A stretch of DNA of 11,210 nt from Smittium culicis. Its lineage: Eukaryota > Kickxellomycota > Harpellomycetes > Harpellales > Legeriomycetaceae. Below, piece after piece: positions 1 through 11,057 of this stretch. Position numbers and translations under genes: made by a program. The stretch is from NCBI GenBank assembly GCA_001970855.1, contig LSSN01002192.1, positions 1 through 11,210 of the forward strand, read 5' to 3'. The notes beneath the pieces were generated by a model, which was given only the letters and a program-made list of their open reading frames with translations, was not told where the DNA came from and ran no database searches. The stretch's first letter is position 1. The number at the start of each line of letters is the position of its first letter.

Positions 1-382
1 TAAGATATGAAATAAAAGAATTAGAAATTTTTGGCAAGGATAAAAAAGTTTTGGGGTAGTTAAGAATCGGGGGAGGAGAAATTTGAGAGATGTGAAGTGG
101 AGGAGGGCAAAAGATGATAGAGATAGTGGGAGAATGTAGAGAAAGGCAGTTTTTTTTTTTTGTAAGGAATGGGAGGAGAGTGGTTTAAAAAAAGCCTAGA
201 AGTATTGAAATATATATTGTAGATATATAAGAGGCTATTGTTTAAATATTTAGGAATAAAGAGATAATCTAGAGAGCAGCAGACAAAGTGAAGGCAAAAA
301 GAGGTGAAAAAGTTTTAAATTTTGTAATTGAGCTTAAAAATAAAAAAGACAAACAAAAAATAAAAGCCAAAAAACTCGAATA
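1..382. other. Purine-rich noncoding segment
   Basis: No credible coding sequence is visible here. The + strand is strikingly purine-rich: a hand count over 1-360 gives about 95 G against 15 C, with many GGA, GAG and AAAG runs. A T12 run at 150-161 interrupts it. The last 80 bases are A-rich and lead into an ATG at 383 with A at -3 and G at +4, a context like a eukaryotic start site, but the frame that follows is not convincing. The segment could be untranslated or intergenic DNA of a gene lying left of the window. Confidence 0.6.
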
Positions 383-565
383 ATGGCAGGAATAAATGCA
401 AACAATAAACATATCCATTATAGGAAAACCAAACTTTTTAATTTCTGCAAATTCTCATTCTCGCCTAATTTTCCCCTTATTAGCACATATTCCCCTTTTA
501 TCTGCTATTATACCTGCAAACTCTCGGCTCTTAATAGAAGTCGCTATATTGCCTCCGCCATCACC

Positions 566-641
566 CCCACCACTGTTGACTTTTCGTTTTCTGCTATACC
601 TTACCCACCACTGTTGACTTTTTGTTGTCTGCTATATTTTC
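566..641. repeat. Imperfect 38-bp tandem duplication
   Basis: Two adjacent 38-bp units (566-603 and 604-641) share an identical 5' half beginning CCCACCACTGTTGACTTTT. They differ at two positions in the middle and in the last six or so bases. A weaker related piece, GCTATATTGCCTCCGCCA, lies just upstream (543-560) and resembles the end of the second unit (631-648), so an older third copy is possible. The units are not a multiple of three and shift reading frame, which fits noncoding slippage or duplication. Confidence 0.85.
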
Positions 642-726
642 CCCGCCAGCTCCACTGCCTCTCTAATCATTACCTTTTTTATTATACCTTCACTGCCCAG
701 CCTAAACTCGCTAAGTCTAAAATTCC

Positions 727-750
727 TTGACTGGTTGACTGGTTGGCTGG
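727..750. repeat. 8-bp tandem repeat, three copies
   Basis: TTGACTGG occurs twice in perfect tandem (727-734 and 735-742), followed by TTGGCTGG (743-750) with one change. It is a short local slippage product. It overlaps the TGA that closes the open frame starting at 383. Confidence 0.85.
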
Positions 751-1885
751 CGATATTTACACGGGCTTTCTATTGGAAGGGCCAGATACTATAAGCCAAT
801 CGATATTAGATTATTTGTTTATACCAAATTATGCGGTCTACACTTATTTACATAGACTGATAATATGGCCTTATTATAGCTGTGCTTTTTATGGTATTCC
901 TCTCTAAATTGCGTTTATTATCCACCTCACTTCTGCTTCCAATTGGTCTAGTCCAAACTTTTGATTATCTTTTTTGATGCCCTTTCAATAAAAAGCCCTA
1001 ATTACTGGCCATCCACTAATGTACATTTGCCCTCCCTCACACTCCATGATCCTATAATCCCCACTGTCTTAATCAGGGATATCTCATCTTGAGCAATCAC
1101 CACTAGTTTACTCTCACACCATCCAACTACTAGATAATTACATCTATTTATTGGCTAACTCCATAATTGCTATGGTCTGTATCAGATAATTGGAGCTATT
1201 AGTATTGGCCTATAATAGTCTGGCCAACCAGAAACAAGTAGATCATCTATTGAAGCCCATTGTCGAGAATTTAAGAGTGCCACATTACTTTATGCCGAAT
1301 TCAAGAGCCAGCAAAGCTTTTGATTCGCGTGCTCTATTTTTACAGAACTCCAGCCTGACTGAGTTTTCAGCAACACCCAAATATACCAGCTATTACTAAT
1401 TAATTGAAGTTTCAGCTCTACAATAGCCCCCTTATTACCCAAAAAAAAAAAAAAAAGGCCAAAATAGCCCAGAATCACACGCCTTTGTCATTCACCCCTC
1501 CACTGCCAAAGCCCTCTAAGATAAATACGCACATACATTCTTCCTTCAAAGCATCATTCTTTCTGCAACTGCCCCGTTTATCCGCTACTGTAAATTTTCC
1601 TCCATTGCATTTCAATAACGTCACGCATCTCCTTCAATAATTTTGCACCTACTCGTTCACGCTAATTATTTGCCTATTTCTCCCGCTTTTATTAATTTAT
1701 GCTTTAACTCCTAATTTCGTTCCCCCAATTATATCCATCCATGCTAATCCCAATCCTTTTTGGCCTCTTTGCTAACTCCAACCAAATACCTCAATTAACC
1801 ACATACCTACACTCCATTGACCCGTCTATCTTTGTTTATCTGCACACAAAATTACCTTTATTTCCTTCTTGGTGTATTATTATTC

Positions 1886-2083
1886 ATATGGGATATTCTT
1901 CGGAGAAGCGGAACTTTTTTTCTTATAAATTCTATTTGCTAATATGAATTAGGGTAAACTATTGGTTGTATCAAGTAAACCATTCGATGATAAACTCTAA
2001 ATTGAACTATAATTAAAAGTAATGCTGCAAAGTAGGAAAAACTTCATGGCAAAAGTTCCGCTCCTCCAAATAATCTCCTATAT
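1886..2083. mobile_element. Candidate MITE: 198-bp unit with 33-bp terminal inverted repeats
   Basis: The left arm (1886-1918) and right arm (2051-2083) are inverted copies matching at 28 of 33 positions. The inner 12 bases, AGCGGAACTTTT and its complement, match perfectly. The mismatched pairs are 1890/2079, 1894/2075, 1898/2071, 1901/2068 and 1906/2063. About 132 bp of AT-rich, noncoding sequence lies between the arms. Each outer end sits in an AT-rich palindrome-like context (CATATG on the left, TATATA on the right), compatible with a TA target duplication of the Tc1/mariner kind, but no longer duplication can be read. The inverted repeat is seen directly. The transposon reading is inferred from arm length, total size and lack of coding capacity. 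A structured noncoding RNA is an alternative. Confidence 0.5.
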
Positions 2084-2240
2084 ACGCTCTATTCTTCCGA
2101 TATTTCGCTAACTAGGCTATTTTACTATTCGCATTTACTTTGCTCCCCCCATTTTATTAGAACAAATATATTTACTAAATGCAATAGCATTCTACCAATT
2201 AAAAAAAGTTCTTTACTATTGTCTCCATAGAATAAAAAGT

Positions 2241-2247
2241 AAAAAAA
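2241..2247 (-). terminator. RNA polymerase III terminator of the tRNA-Cys gene
   Basis: Seven consecutive T residues on the minus strand begin eight bases past the last tRNA base. An uninterrupted T-run of this length is the standard Pol III stop signal and implies a short trailer for 3' processing. Confidence 0.88.
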
Positions 2248-2266
2248 TACATATAGGACCGACCGT

Positions 2267-2275
2267 GGATTGAAC
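2267..2275 (-). promoter_or_regulatory. Pol III internal promoter, B box
   Basis: GTTCAATCC on the minus strand fits the B-box core GWTCRANNC. It covers the T loop and is the main TFIIIC anchor. About 33 bases separate it from the A box, a normal spacing for an intronless tRNA gene. Confidence 0.9.
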
Positions 2276-2308
2276 ACGGGACCATCCGATCTGCAATCGG
2301 AAGCTCTA

Positions 2309-2319
2309 CCGCTGAGCTA
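2309..2319 (-). promoter_or_regulatory. Pol III internal promoter, A box
   Basis: TAGCTCAGCGG on the minus strand fits the A-box consensus TRGYNNARNNG. It covers the start of the D arm and is bound by TFIIIC together with the B box. Confidence 0.9.
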
Positions 2320-4788
2320 TCGATCCGTAATTTAGATCATTTAAAACTTTATACTATGATTATTATATTTTTTTTCAGAGAGTTTATAATATTTAGTTTA
2401 TACTTTAATAATTTTATTTTGATATTTCCCTTTCAAATTAAACACTCTGTCAATTTCATTCACTAATTAAATTCATCAATTTTATCTCTATTATCAATAA
2501 ATTAATCAATTTCTTTTAATCATTTTACACGAATGGTAATATATCTATTACAGTACAAAAATAAGATATAATAGCGACCATATAAACTAATAGTATGAAT
2601 ACCTTTATTAAAATCTAATATATTATACATGAGTGTAGGAATATTCTAAGAATGAGCCTTTTCTCTTAGAATTTTATTTTTTATACTAGAAAAATGTATT
2701 ATATAATTAATTTATATGTATATATAAATTACTTTGTTTTGCATATTAGCTGTATAAATATAAAAACCCGCTCGGTAATAAATTTTTTAAAAAAATATAT
2801 ATATTTCCAATAACACCTTTAAAAAAAATAAACTAGAGAATATCAAATACACACTAAAAATTTCAATTTTTGTCTATAATACGCTTTAAAATTTTTATTT
2901 TAAAGAAATTTAAGCTCTAGGAATAAAATAATTATATGGCATCAATTATTTTAAATTGAATAAATTCAAGCTAAAATATTTGCATGAATTTCCATTAAAC
3001 AATCCCCAAATTTTAAATTTTATTTACTCGTGTGCCTGTAAAAATATATCATAAATATTTGTACATTAATATAGTTTTTAACTCTATAAAACTATAATTA
3101 AAACACTTTCGTCGGAAAATTTTGAGTTTTGATTGCAAAAAAAAAAAAAACGAATTACATCAAATACTCAATAAATCATTAATTATTCCTCAATTTAAAT
3201 GGGTGTGAGCGTGGTTTAAAATAATAATTAAACAATCGCTAAAATATTAAAATCTTCTAAATTGATAATAAACTTGATTGAAAAATTTTTTGAAGTTCCT
3301 ATGCCAAGAAAATAAAATTATAATCTTAATATCTTTATATATAATGGTATTAATTTGGAAATGAAATATTTTATGGAATTAAAAACTTTTATAGATGAAT
3401 GGGATATTAAAAATTTAAAACAGAAAACTTCAACAACCTTTTATTATCAATGAAATATAGGATTTTTTCTAACGAGGTGTACATAGGTAATTTTCCTTAT
3501 ATAATTAGAAAATCTATATAAATTATGAAATCTAAATATTTCGTTTAATCATTCACAAACTTGAATAATAGTATATTTATTAAAATTTAAGAATTACCGG
3601 TCTCTATTTTCCAGAAATATTTTCGAAATTCTTTGACATTACCAAAAAAAAATATAACACTGGGTAAGTATACTGCTCAAAACATCGACTGAAATTCCTA
3701 ATTTTAGGTAATTATTAATTCATTCCGCGAAATAAAAAGCTTCAGTTTAATTGTTTGTTCGATAGTCTAAAGAAATAACTCAATTTAAGCCATCAAATAA
3801 ATAATTTTATAGAAAAAATTTACAGTATCCAGTTTCTAAAAAAAACATCATATCTCAATTATTTAGGATTCATATAATAGTAGAATAAGAAATTATACAA
3901 ATAAAGCTTATAAAAACGTAAAAAATATTTTAGATATCAAAAATTTTGTCTAAAAATTCTAAATTAAACTAACCTATTGTAATTTTTCCATGATAATAGA
4001 TATAGTAAAAATTTTATTAATTGTTTTTTAAAATAATATCTCCTTTGTAATACTAATCAGATCAGAGTATAAATTATTTACAATTCATGATTAATATACC
4101 TTACTATTTTTTTTAATCTTATCTAGAAGAATATCAAAAATATGATAAGGTATTTACATTCATAATCTTGAGATTAATTTTTATTATAAATACCCCTGAA
4201 AAAGGTTATTAATATAATTCTAATTTTCTAGCAGTAATAAAATTATAAAGATTAATTTTTGTCTAATTAGAAGTGATAGATTCAGGAAATATATGTGTAT
4301 TTTTTAATATTTTTTTTATTTTATTTTGTCTGTTTACTACATTTCATCAATAACAATGCATTTATTATATTTTAAATAGTTATTATACTCTTAATTTTTT
4401 TTTTAATATTTAAATAATCACAGTTTATTTGTGCTAATTTTAATTAGGTAAAATTTCAAATGTGTATCTTCTATTTTATAATAAGAAAATTCATTAATAT
4501 TTATTACTCCAATACCGCTTTTTTTTATGCCATCTTGAAAATTTATAGTGAAAATTCATAATAGGAATACAACATGTGTATCAATTATAAAATTAATCAA
4601 TAAATGAATATATTGTAAATTATTCGATGATATTTTAATGTTTAATTATTTAAAAGAGTGAACATTAATAGAATAGCTGCTTAATTTAAGCAAAAAACAT
4701 TAGAAAATATTTTAATACATACTTGCTATTTGATTTTTTTTGACTGTGAAATATAAATTATTTCCAATGAGAAAATATTCAAATTCCT

Positions 4789-4808
4789 GGGGGGGGGGTG
4801 GGGGCGGG
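4789..4808 (+). other. Isolated G-rich tract, potential G-quadruplex
   Basis: The tract reads G10-T-G5-C-G3, that is 18 G in 20 bases, inside a block with about 8-9% G. It supplies at least four G-runs of three or more with one-base spacers, enough for an intramolecular G-quadruplex. The homopolymer length may be inaccurate in an assembly. Confidence 0.85.
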
Positions 4809-7800
4809 ATAGCCCTTTTAATGACTAATTTTATTTTGTGCTAAATAGAAATAACTATATATTTTTTTGTAAAAATTCCATGCTTCATACTTTTAATAAA
4901 AGGAATATTTATTTGTAGAATTTATGTCGAAAATGTATAAATTTAAGGTATAATGCATAATCATCTTATAGAATAAGGCTAAAAAATTATAATTTAAAGT
5001 CCATGAAGCGAATTTAGATTTTATGATCATTAAATTGTTAATTTATATATCACTCGCAATTGATATTTGAAATTATTATAAATTTACGACTTTAAAATTT
5101 CAAATTTAAGTAAATTAAACAGCCATGAAATTTATAGCAATTAAGTTTAATATAGATTATCTTTTTACGAGGAAGTAAAAGTGTTATAATGATTCCAATT
5201 TATTTATCTGAGGGTTATTTAAAAGGAAGTATATAATTCAAAAATATATGCATGTTCTAAAACTGTATAATATTTACACTAGTAGTTGAATTTTGAATTT
5301 TTTCTAACTTTATGCTAAGTAATAAAAATAATACATATTAAACAATGATTATATTTATTAAGATATATAAATAGGAAAAAATTTCTAAAAGCCTAATTGA
5401 AAATTTTTATTTACTAAAACCGCATTTAAATTGAATTATATGCTATCGTGGAGTAACTATGTTAGTTTTTAAATAAGCCTTTCTAAAAAATTAATAAATA
5501 CATGAGTGAATACATTAAATTCAAGCTAATAAATAATCAATACCTTTTATTAGAGAAACATATAATAACCTTTATACCTAGAAGTAATCAAAAATGGCTG
5601 GTTTTATTTTATAATAAATAATCATTTCTAAACTATGAAATTAATTCGATTTTTTCGGAAATAACTATTCTTATTTCGCCTGAACTCTTTTAACTGAAAT
5701 ATATGATGATAGAGAAGGTTATTAAACTCATTATTTTTAAATTCTCGATATCTTATAATACATTTATATTTATTAATTATTAATTTATTCCTGTTTTAAA
5801 ATAAAAAAAATTATTTATCATATTTGAAAAAAATTTAATTTTTTTATCACTGACGATTTTATTTTTAATAATTTAACTGAAATTTATAAAGATTAAATCA
5901 GCCATTTTGGTTTGCATCGGTATTAATTTCATTTAATTATAATTAGGTGGATAATATCGTTACTTATTTTACTCTATTTGATAAACAGGTTTAAAATAGT
6001 AAAAAAAAAAAAAATTTTAGCTTTTTTTTTTGAAAAAACTGAATATATATTAAAATTATTTGCGGATTCTTTTCTCCAATAGGCAATAATGTACTTTTTT
6101 AATATCTAAATAGCTTAAATTTTTATTAATAACCAATTCAACCCTTGAATAAATTTTATTTAGCGATTAAATTTTAATATATAAATATGCTAATATGAAA
6201 TGAATAGTAATATCGAAACCCACTAATGATTTCCAAATTACTTGAGAAAAATAGGAAAAAAAATAGTATTTTAAAATTATCTAATAACTTCTAATTGGTG
6301 ATAAAAAAATTTTTTTTTATGAGATATTGTCAAATATCATAATTTTATTATGTTTTTCCTATTCATATGTTCAGTAAATACTAAATTTATAAAATATATC
6401 TACTATGTTAATTATGTAAAGAAATATAATATATTTTTGAATTATATCATTATATCATTATTATTAACATTTAGAATAGAAATTGATTAGATAGTTCATA
6501 GTTAGTAAATCCGAAATTCTTTTAAACATCTTTATCATTATCAGATTAAAAATCGTAATTGATATTGGTGTAATTTAATGTATCAAAGATAAATTGGAAA
6601 ATTTTTATATAATATAAAATATGTGTATTGTTCGCAATATCATCCATTGGATCATTATATTTCATATAATTTTATAACTTTTTCAACAGTTATATCGAAT
6701 CCCTTGATATTGTAAATTTCTATCCATAATTTTGTATGATTTATAGTGAGTATATAACTTATTATTTTGTAATTTCCATGTTTTTATCTAATTATAATGT
6801 GAAAAAAACTATTCTGAATATTGAAATTGGTTGGAAATCAAAATAGAAATATTCGAAATTAAATTTTGAATATTATCTTGCATTAAATTTAATACGTATA
6901 TCTGATATCAAAATTTCAATTATTAATCGGAAAATTTGATATTAATGCGCTTATTGTCATAAATAAAGTTATAAAGATCTAGAAAATGAAAAAAAAAATT
7001 TTTTTTCTACGAACTACTTAGAATATCTCCTCATTTTTTTAGAATGGTAATATTTTTAAAGAAAAATTAGTAATGTGACCAATCTCACTTTTATATTTCA
7101 TTTTTAAATAATTATTTATATAATTCAATTTTATAATTGAATTTTATTATATTAAATTATATTTATTGTTAATAATCAAATTTTTTTCGTATTTTTTAAA
7201 AGTAAATAAAAATAACATTGATTATTTAATAATCATATTCCTAACATGGTTATGAATTCGACTATATAAATATGTCAAGGCTTTTTTATTATATCAAATG
7301 TGACTTTTTATTAAAATAATTCTTGAAAAATAAATTATAACCTCTTTAATTGGTTTTTTAAATTAATTTTATTTTCATTTTTGAAAGCCTTGGAATGTAT
7401 ATTTCCAAATAAAATTTATTTAACTTAATAGCTAATTATTATTTTTTTATAAATCATTAATTACGAAAATTAATTAATATGCAATCAATTTTCAGTATAT
7501 TAAAATGTTTAAACTTGAAGAATAAATGAATTATTATTTATTGAAGCTTGAAATAATAAAAAATGGCATTCACTAACTAAAATTTGTTGAATAATTTAAG
7601 AAAATTATCTCAAAAATTTAATCAAAAATGCAGTTATAAAAATTTTCAATTAAATTCAAATATAGTGTTTAATTTTTTATCGTTAAAACAACTTTTTTAT
7701 TGTCTCAGAGAGTTTAATAAACAAAATTTACAAGTGAAATGTATATTAAACAAACTTCATCTAACAATTTATCAACAAAATTATTACCATAATATTTAGT

Positions 7801-7939
7801 TTTTTTTATTTTTTTCATATTGATTAATTATATAACTACTAATAGATTTCAGAGACTAATTTTTGCAAATAATTTTAAATTATGTATGTATTATCATTAT
7901 AAAAAACGAGCCCCATATATTAGGAAAATATAACTATGG

Positions 7940-7999
7940 ATATTTATTATTGATTATTTACTTATATATTTATTATTGATTATTTACTTATATATTTAT
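7940..7999. repeat. Perfect 26-bp tandem duplication plus partial third copy
   Basis: Two identical 26-bp units lie head to tail at 7940-7965 and 7966-7991. They begin ATATTTATTATTGATT and end ACTTAT. The first eight bases of a third copy follow (7992-7999). Identity between copies implies a recent duplication relative to the surrounding sequence. Confidence 0.93.
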
Positions 8000-8549
8000 A
8001 GTATGATAAAAATTTTTTTTAATGATAGTTTTATTATTACATATTTAAAAGCGTGCTTTTATTATTTAATATAGAAAGATGATAATATAAATTGTAATTA
8101 AATTTTCAAAACTCCATTCCCCTATTAATATACATCAACAAATATTTTTTCCTGAAAAATCATAAATTAATGCTCAAGTTACTAAATTATGAATACAAAT
8201 ATAGGTCTAATTCAAAAATGTTAAAACTAATAGTTTTTAAAATTTTAGTGATTTAAATTATGTAAGAATTCGAAGGCAATAGACCAGAATTTAAAAACCT
8301 GAATCTGATATATTAAATCTGAAAAATTTTTGTATTTAAAAACCGAAAAATATACTGAAGTGAATTTTATAGTAGTATATAATTATTCGAAAATATATTC
8401 GTAGTTTAATTATTCAGATGATAATAACTAATAACCCACTATTAGAACAAGTGTAAAACTTTTTTAATTATTGATTAAACCTTAAAATATATCTTTAGGG
8501 TTCCCTTGAGAATATAAATTACTCAAGGAAATACTAGAAAAATTGAAGA

Positions 8550-8590
8550 GAGATAGAGATAGAGATAGTGTGTGAGTGTGTGAGTGTGTA
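8550..8590. repeat. Compound microsatellite (GAGATA)3-(GTGTGTGA)2.9
   Basis: Three GAGATA units (8550-8567) run directly into two full GTGTGTGA units and seven further bases (8568-8590). It is one of the few purine/GT-rich spots of the AT block and is likely polymorphic in copy number. Confidence 0.92.
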
Positions 8591-11057
8591 TAATCATTAT
8601 AAATCAAACTTAAAAATAATAAGGTTGATATCTAAGAAAAAAATTTTATTTAAAATTTAGTCAATTTGAAATACTGGGCCGAAGGGTATTTACCAAGATT
8701 AGAAATAAATAGACATTAATCAAAATTATTTGATTTACTTTTCAAAAAATCGAGCTTTATTTTTTATATATAAAATAAATATAAAATTAATTGTCAAATG
8801 AAAAATATTAGAAAATTTTATTATAAGTTTCTCTAAACCAATCCAATATCGTTTCACTATGATATCTATAACTTCACGGCTTTGGATCAAGAATTTGATC
8901 GTAACAAAAATATGCTTTTGATTCTGAGTATGTTAAATCGTCTTTTAGTATGTATTTATGTATAGAACTTGAATTTTTCATAAATTTAAGTGTTTCTAAA
9001 AATAAATATCATCGAATTTAAGGCATTTATAAGATAAAATAAATTCATTAATACTATTTTATTAAACATACACATTCATTATAGAATGAAAACCCCTCAA
9101 AAATATTTGAAAAATTAAATAATTAAAAAAATATATTCTAAACATAGAAAACTAAGAGGCAAAATTAATCAAAATCTTCTCAACTGCTATAATTTTTTTA
9201 AATTTTTTTTTATCTTTTTTAACAAATTTATTAAGCTTATTTAATATCATTTTTTGATATATTAGGGTTATATTTTATTTTTCCGAATTAAGCGCTATAT
9301 GATTATTAGAAATAAGTTTTTCTATTATAAGCTTATATACATTTTTAATTTTTTTTCTATCTTCTTTCATACTATATTTTACTTTTATTCCTTGAAAATT
9401 TAATAAATAATGTTTGATATAATCTTTTTTAATTTTTTGTGGCTAAAAATATACTAAATTGACATATAATCATCGAGATAATTATAATAATTTAATTTGA
9501 GAAATATATAATTTACTGATATCTAATATGTTATTAGGAATTAATATTTTTAAATAAATTATTCAAATAGCTTTCTAGTATTCACTATACACACTATTTA
9601 AATCATGGAATTTTAATAATAGATGATAGATAAGATTTGTATAATATTTGAAACTATGAATTTTATCTGTTTGCTGAGGTTTTATAATGAAAGCTTAGTA
9701 ACTAGAATTTTTACGTTTCAATAGAATAGATAATAATTCACTTTATAGTTTCCTAATTTTCATCTTTTTATATAAAAGATTATATATTAACGATACGTAT
9801 AAATTGTAAAGTATTGAACTTTTTTTATGATTTTTTTGGGATTTAACAAGCATTTGAATAAAAAACTAAAAAAAATTGGTATGAAACTTTTGTTATTTTT
9901 AAAAATATTATCTCAAACTCTTAAAATATTATCTTTCTAGATAGATAAGATTATAATACGAATAGAAATTTTTTAAATTTTAATAAATTAATTAGTTTTA
10001 TGAAAAATATGAATTATTCAGAGTTTTATAGTATATAATTTGCGAATATTTTAACATTTTAAATTTATTAAAAGCATAACTTAAGAAATGACTTAAATCC
10101 TAGATATAGTAATATAAAAGAAATTATCACATTTGAATATAAAAAAAACAATGAATTTATTGTTACATCAAAAAAAAACCAATAATATTAAAATAATCAA
10201 ATATTAGCAGAAAATAAACAAATATGATATACTAATCGATGTTAAATTGATTTAATTAAGCATTTTTTCATTAATTTCTTGGTATGACCAAATAATTCTT
10301 TAAAAAACTAAAATTCAAGAACTGGCTCTGTTTCAATCTGTTAATTTAAATAAAATTTGTAATTTTATACAAATTATATTTAAAACTCTAGAAATAAATC
10401 TAATTATTATTATACTACTTAAATAAGAATAAACTCACCATTTTATTGCACAATGATCATATAATTAACTATAAATAAAAATTTTTTCTGGTAGAATAAT
10501 CTGAAACTTTCTTATTATGCTTAAATATTTTGCAAACCGTGATAAATGTTTTAGAAATTAATTAAAAATCTTAATCCGAACAATTAAAATTTACCATGAC
10601 TCGAAACGCTGGAATTTTAAGAATTTTTTATTTATGCCAGATTTTATTTTTACCCTTAATTTTTATGTTTTTTATATATCAATTAAAATTGTATTATAAA
10701 TAGAAAGTTATTTTAGATTTAGATGCTAAATTTAAAAAAAAATTTTAAACTTTATTATCTTTATCAGAATTTTCCTACAGATAGATGATATTTCTATATT
10801 AAATCTCAGTTTCAAATAATTAAATTATTGTTTATTTATCATTTAGTTCCATGATTTATTCAAAAAAAATTTCGTATTTTTTACCATTTAACAGAAATGA
10901 TTTTTTGATTGAGTTATATATATTGAATTAATTAGATTTTTTTACGAATTAAATCGAATAGAAATTATTAAATTTTTTACTTGAATCAAAATGTAAGAAT
11001 GTATACTAATAATAAAAATGTTCATGCTTTTAAACTTAAGAGTAATTTAAATTAATC

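Larger units (their letters stand above)
383..1885. other. Pyrimidine-rich noncoding region without a recognisable gene
   Basis: The + strand becomes C- and T-rich. Hand counts give about 93 C to 30 G over 421-720 and about 4-5 C per G in sampled lines between 1501 and 1800, while a sampled line near 1200 is nearly balanced. Open frames of 115 codons (383-730) and 73 codons (396-617) overlap in two frames of the same strand, as expected where purine-poor sequence lacks stop codons. Their products are low-complexity (S, P, L, F, Y) and match no family I recognise. A 69-codon frame at 1190-1399, counted from a non-ATG start, is also unrecognised. An A16 run lies at 1441-1456. I see no splice-linked exon series. 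Confidence 0.55.
2255..2326 (-). tRNA. tRNA-Cys (anticodon GCA), intronless
   Basis: This cytosolic tRNA reads cysteine UGC and UGU codons. The minus strand folds as a complete 72-nt cloverleaf through the discriminator base. The 7-bp acceptor stem (GGATCGA with TCGGTCC, one G-T pair) is followed by TA. The D arm has a GCTC/GAGC stem and loop AGCGGTA. The anticodon arm has a TCCGA/TCGGA stem and loop TTGCAGA, giving GCA at 2292-2294. A 5-base variable loop follows, then the T arm with a CCGTG/CACGG stem and loop TTCAATC. The discriminator base at 2255 is U, the known identity element for cysteinyl-tRNA synthetase. CCA is not encoded and there is no intron, as in many eukaryotic nuclear genes. 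No arm is degenerate, so the gene looks functional. It lies at the border between the 37% G+C left domain and the 17% G+C right domain, with its 5' end facing the AT-rich block. Confidence 0.97.
2327..11057. other. Gene-free AT-rich block (about 83% A+T)
   Basis: Sampled lines contain 15-23% G+C, mostly about 17%. Stop codons occur about once every ten codons in every frame. The longest open frame is 71 codons (7584-7799), counted from a non-ATG start, and about one run of that length is expected by chance in this much sequence. No RNA gene or dominant satellite is visible. Homopolymers include A14 at 3137-3150 and A14 at 6001-6014, and short AT palindromes such as 7122-7143 occur at roughly the density expected. 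A hand count finds about 80 CpG, at or slightly above expectation. The block may be a centromere-like or heterochromatic domain, or ancient degraded repeats. The sequence alone does not decide. Confidence 0.75.

Noticed and set aside
383..730. 115-codon open frame beginning at an ATG with A at -3 and G at +4, overlapped by a 73-codon frame at 396-617
   Set aside because: Both frames of the same purine-poor strand are open together, the products are low-complexity, the frame runs through non-triplet tandem repeats, and no domain is recognisable.
731..1399. Possible decayed gene: the frame of 383-730 continues with only six internal stops (905, 962, 989, 1055, 1070, 1187) to 1399
   Set aside because: The other two + frames have about 16 and 11 stops over the same span. 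With about 11 expected per frame, six is not significant, and the conceptual product shows no known motif.
1290..1478. 62-codon minus-strand open frame
   Set aside because: Its start region is the complement of the A16 run, the product begins with a low-complexity hydrophobic stretch, and it resembles no protein.
1741..1947. 68-codon + strand open frame
   Set aside because: It lies in C-rich low-purine sequence and ends inside the inverted-repeat unit. No conserved motif or gene context supports it.
2643..2672. 9-bp perfect hairpin (ATTCTAAGA with TCTTAGAAT) followed by T-rich sequence
   Set aside because: Stems of this size occur many times by chance in 83% AT sequence, and no transcript unit is nearby.
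7584..7799. 71-codon frame with an LKQ triplet and a spacing vaguely like a copia-type reverse transcriptase relic
   Set aside because: It opens at TTG rather than ATG, about one such run is expected by chance, neither the tryptophan-containing segment nor a YVDD box aligns in frame, and the block lacks a RIP signature. A profile search against reverse transcriptases would decide.
9240..9480. Minus-strand stop-free run of about 58 codons, rich in K, I and N
   Set aside because: Its composition follows from A-rich sequence, and several runs of this length are expected by chance in the block.
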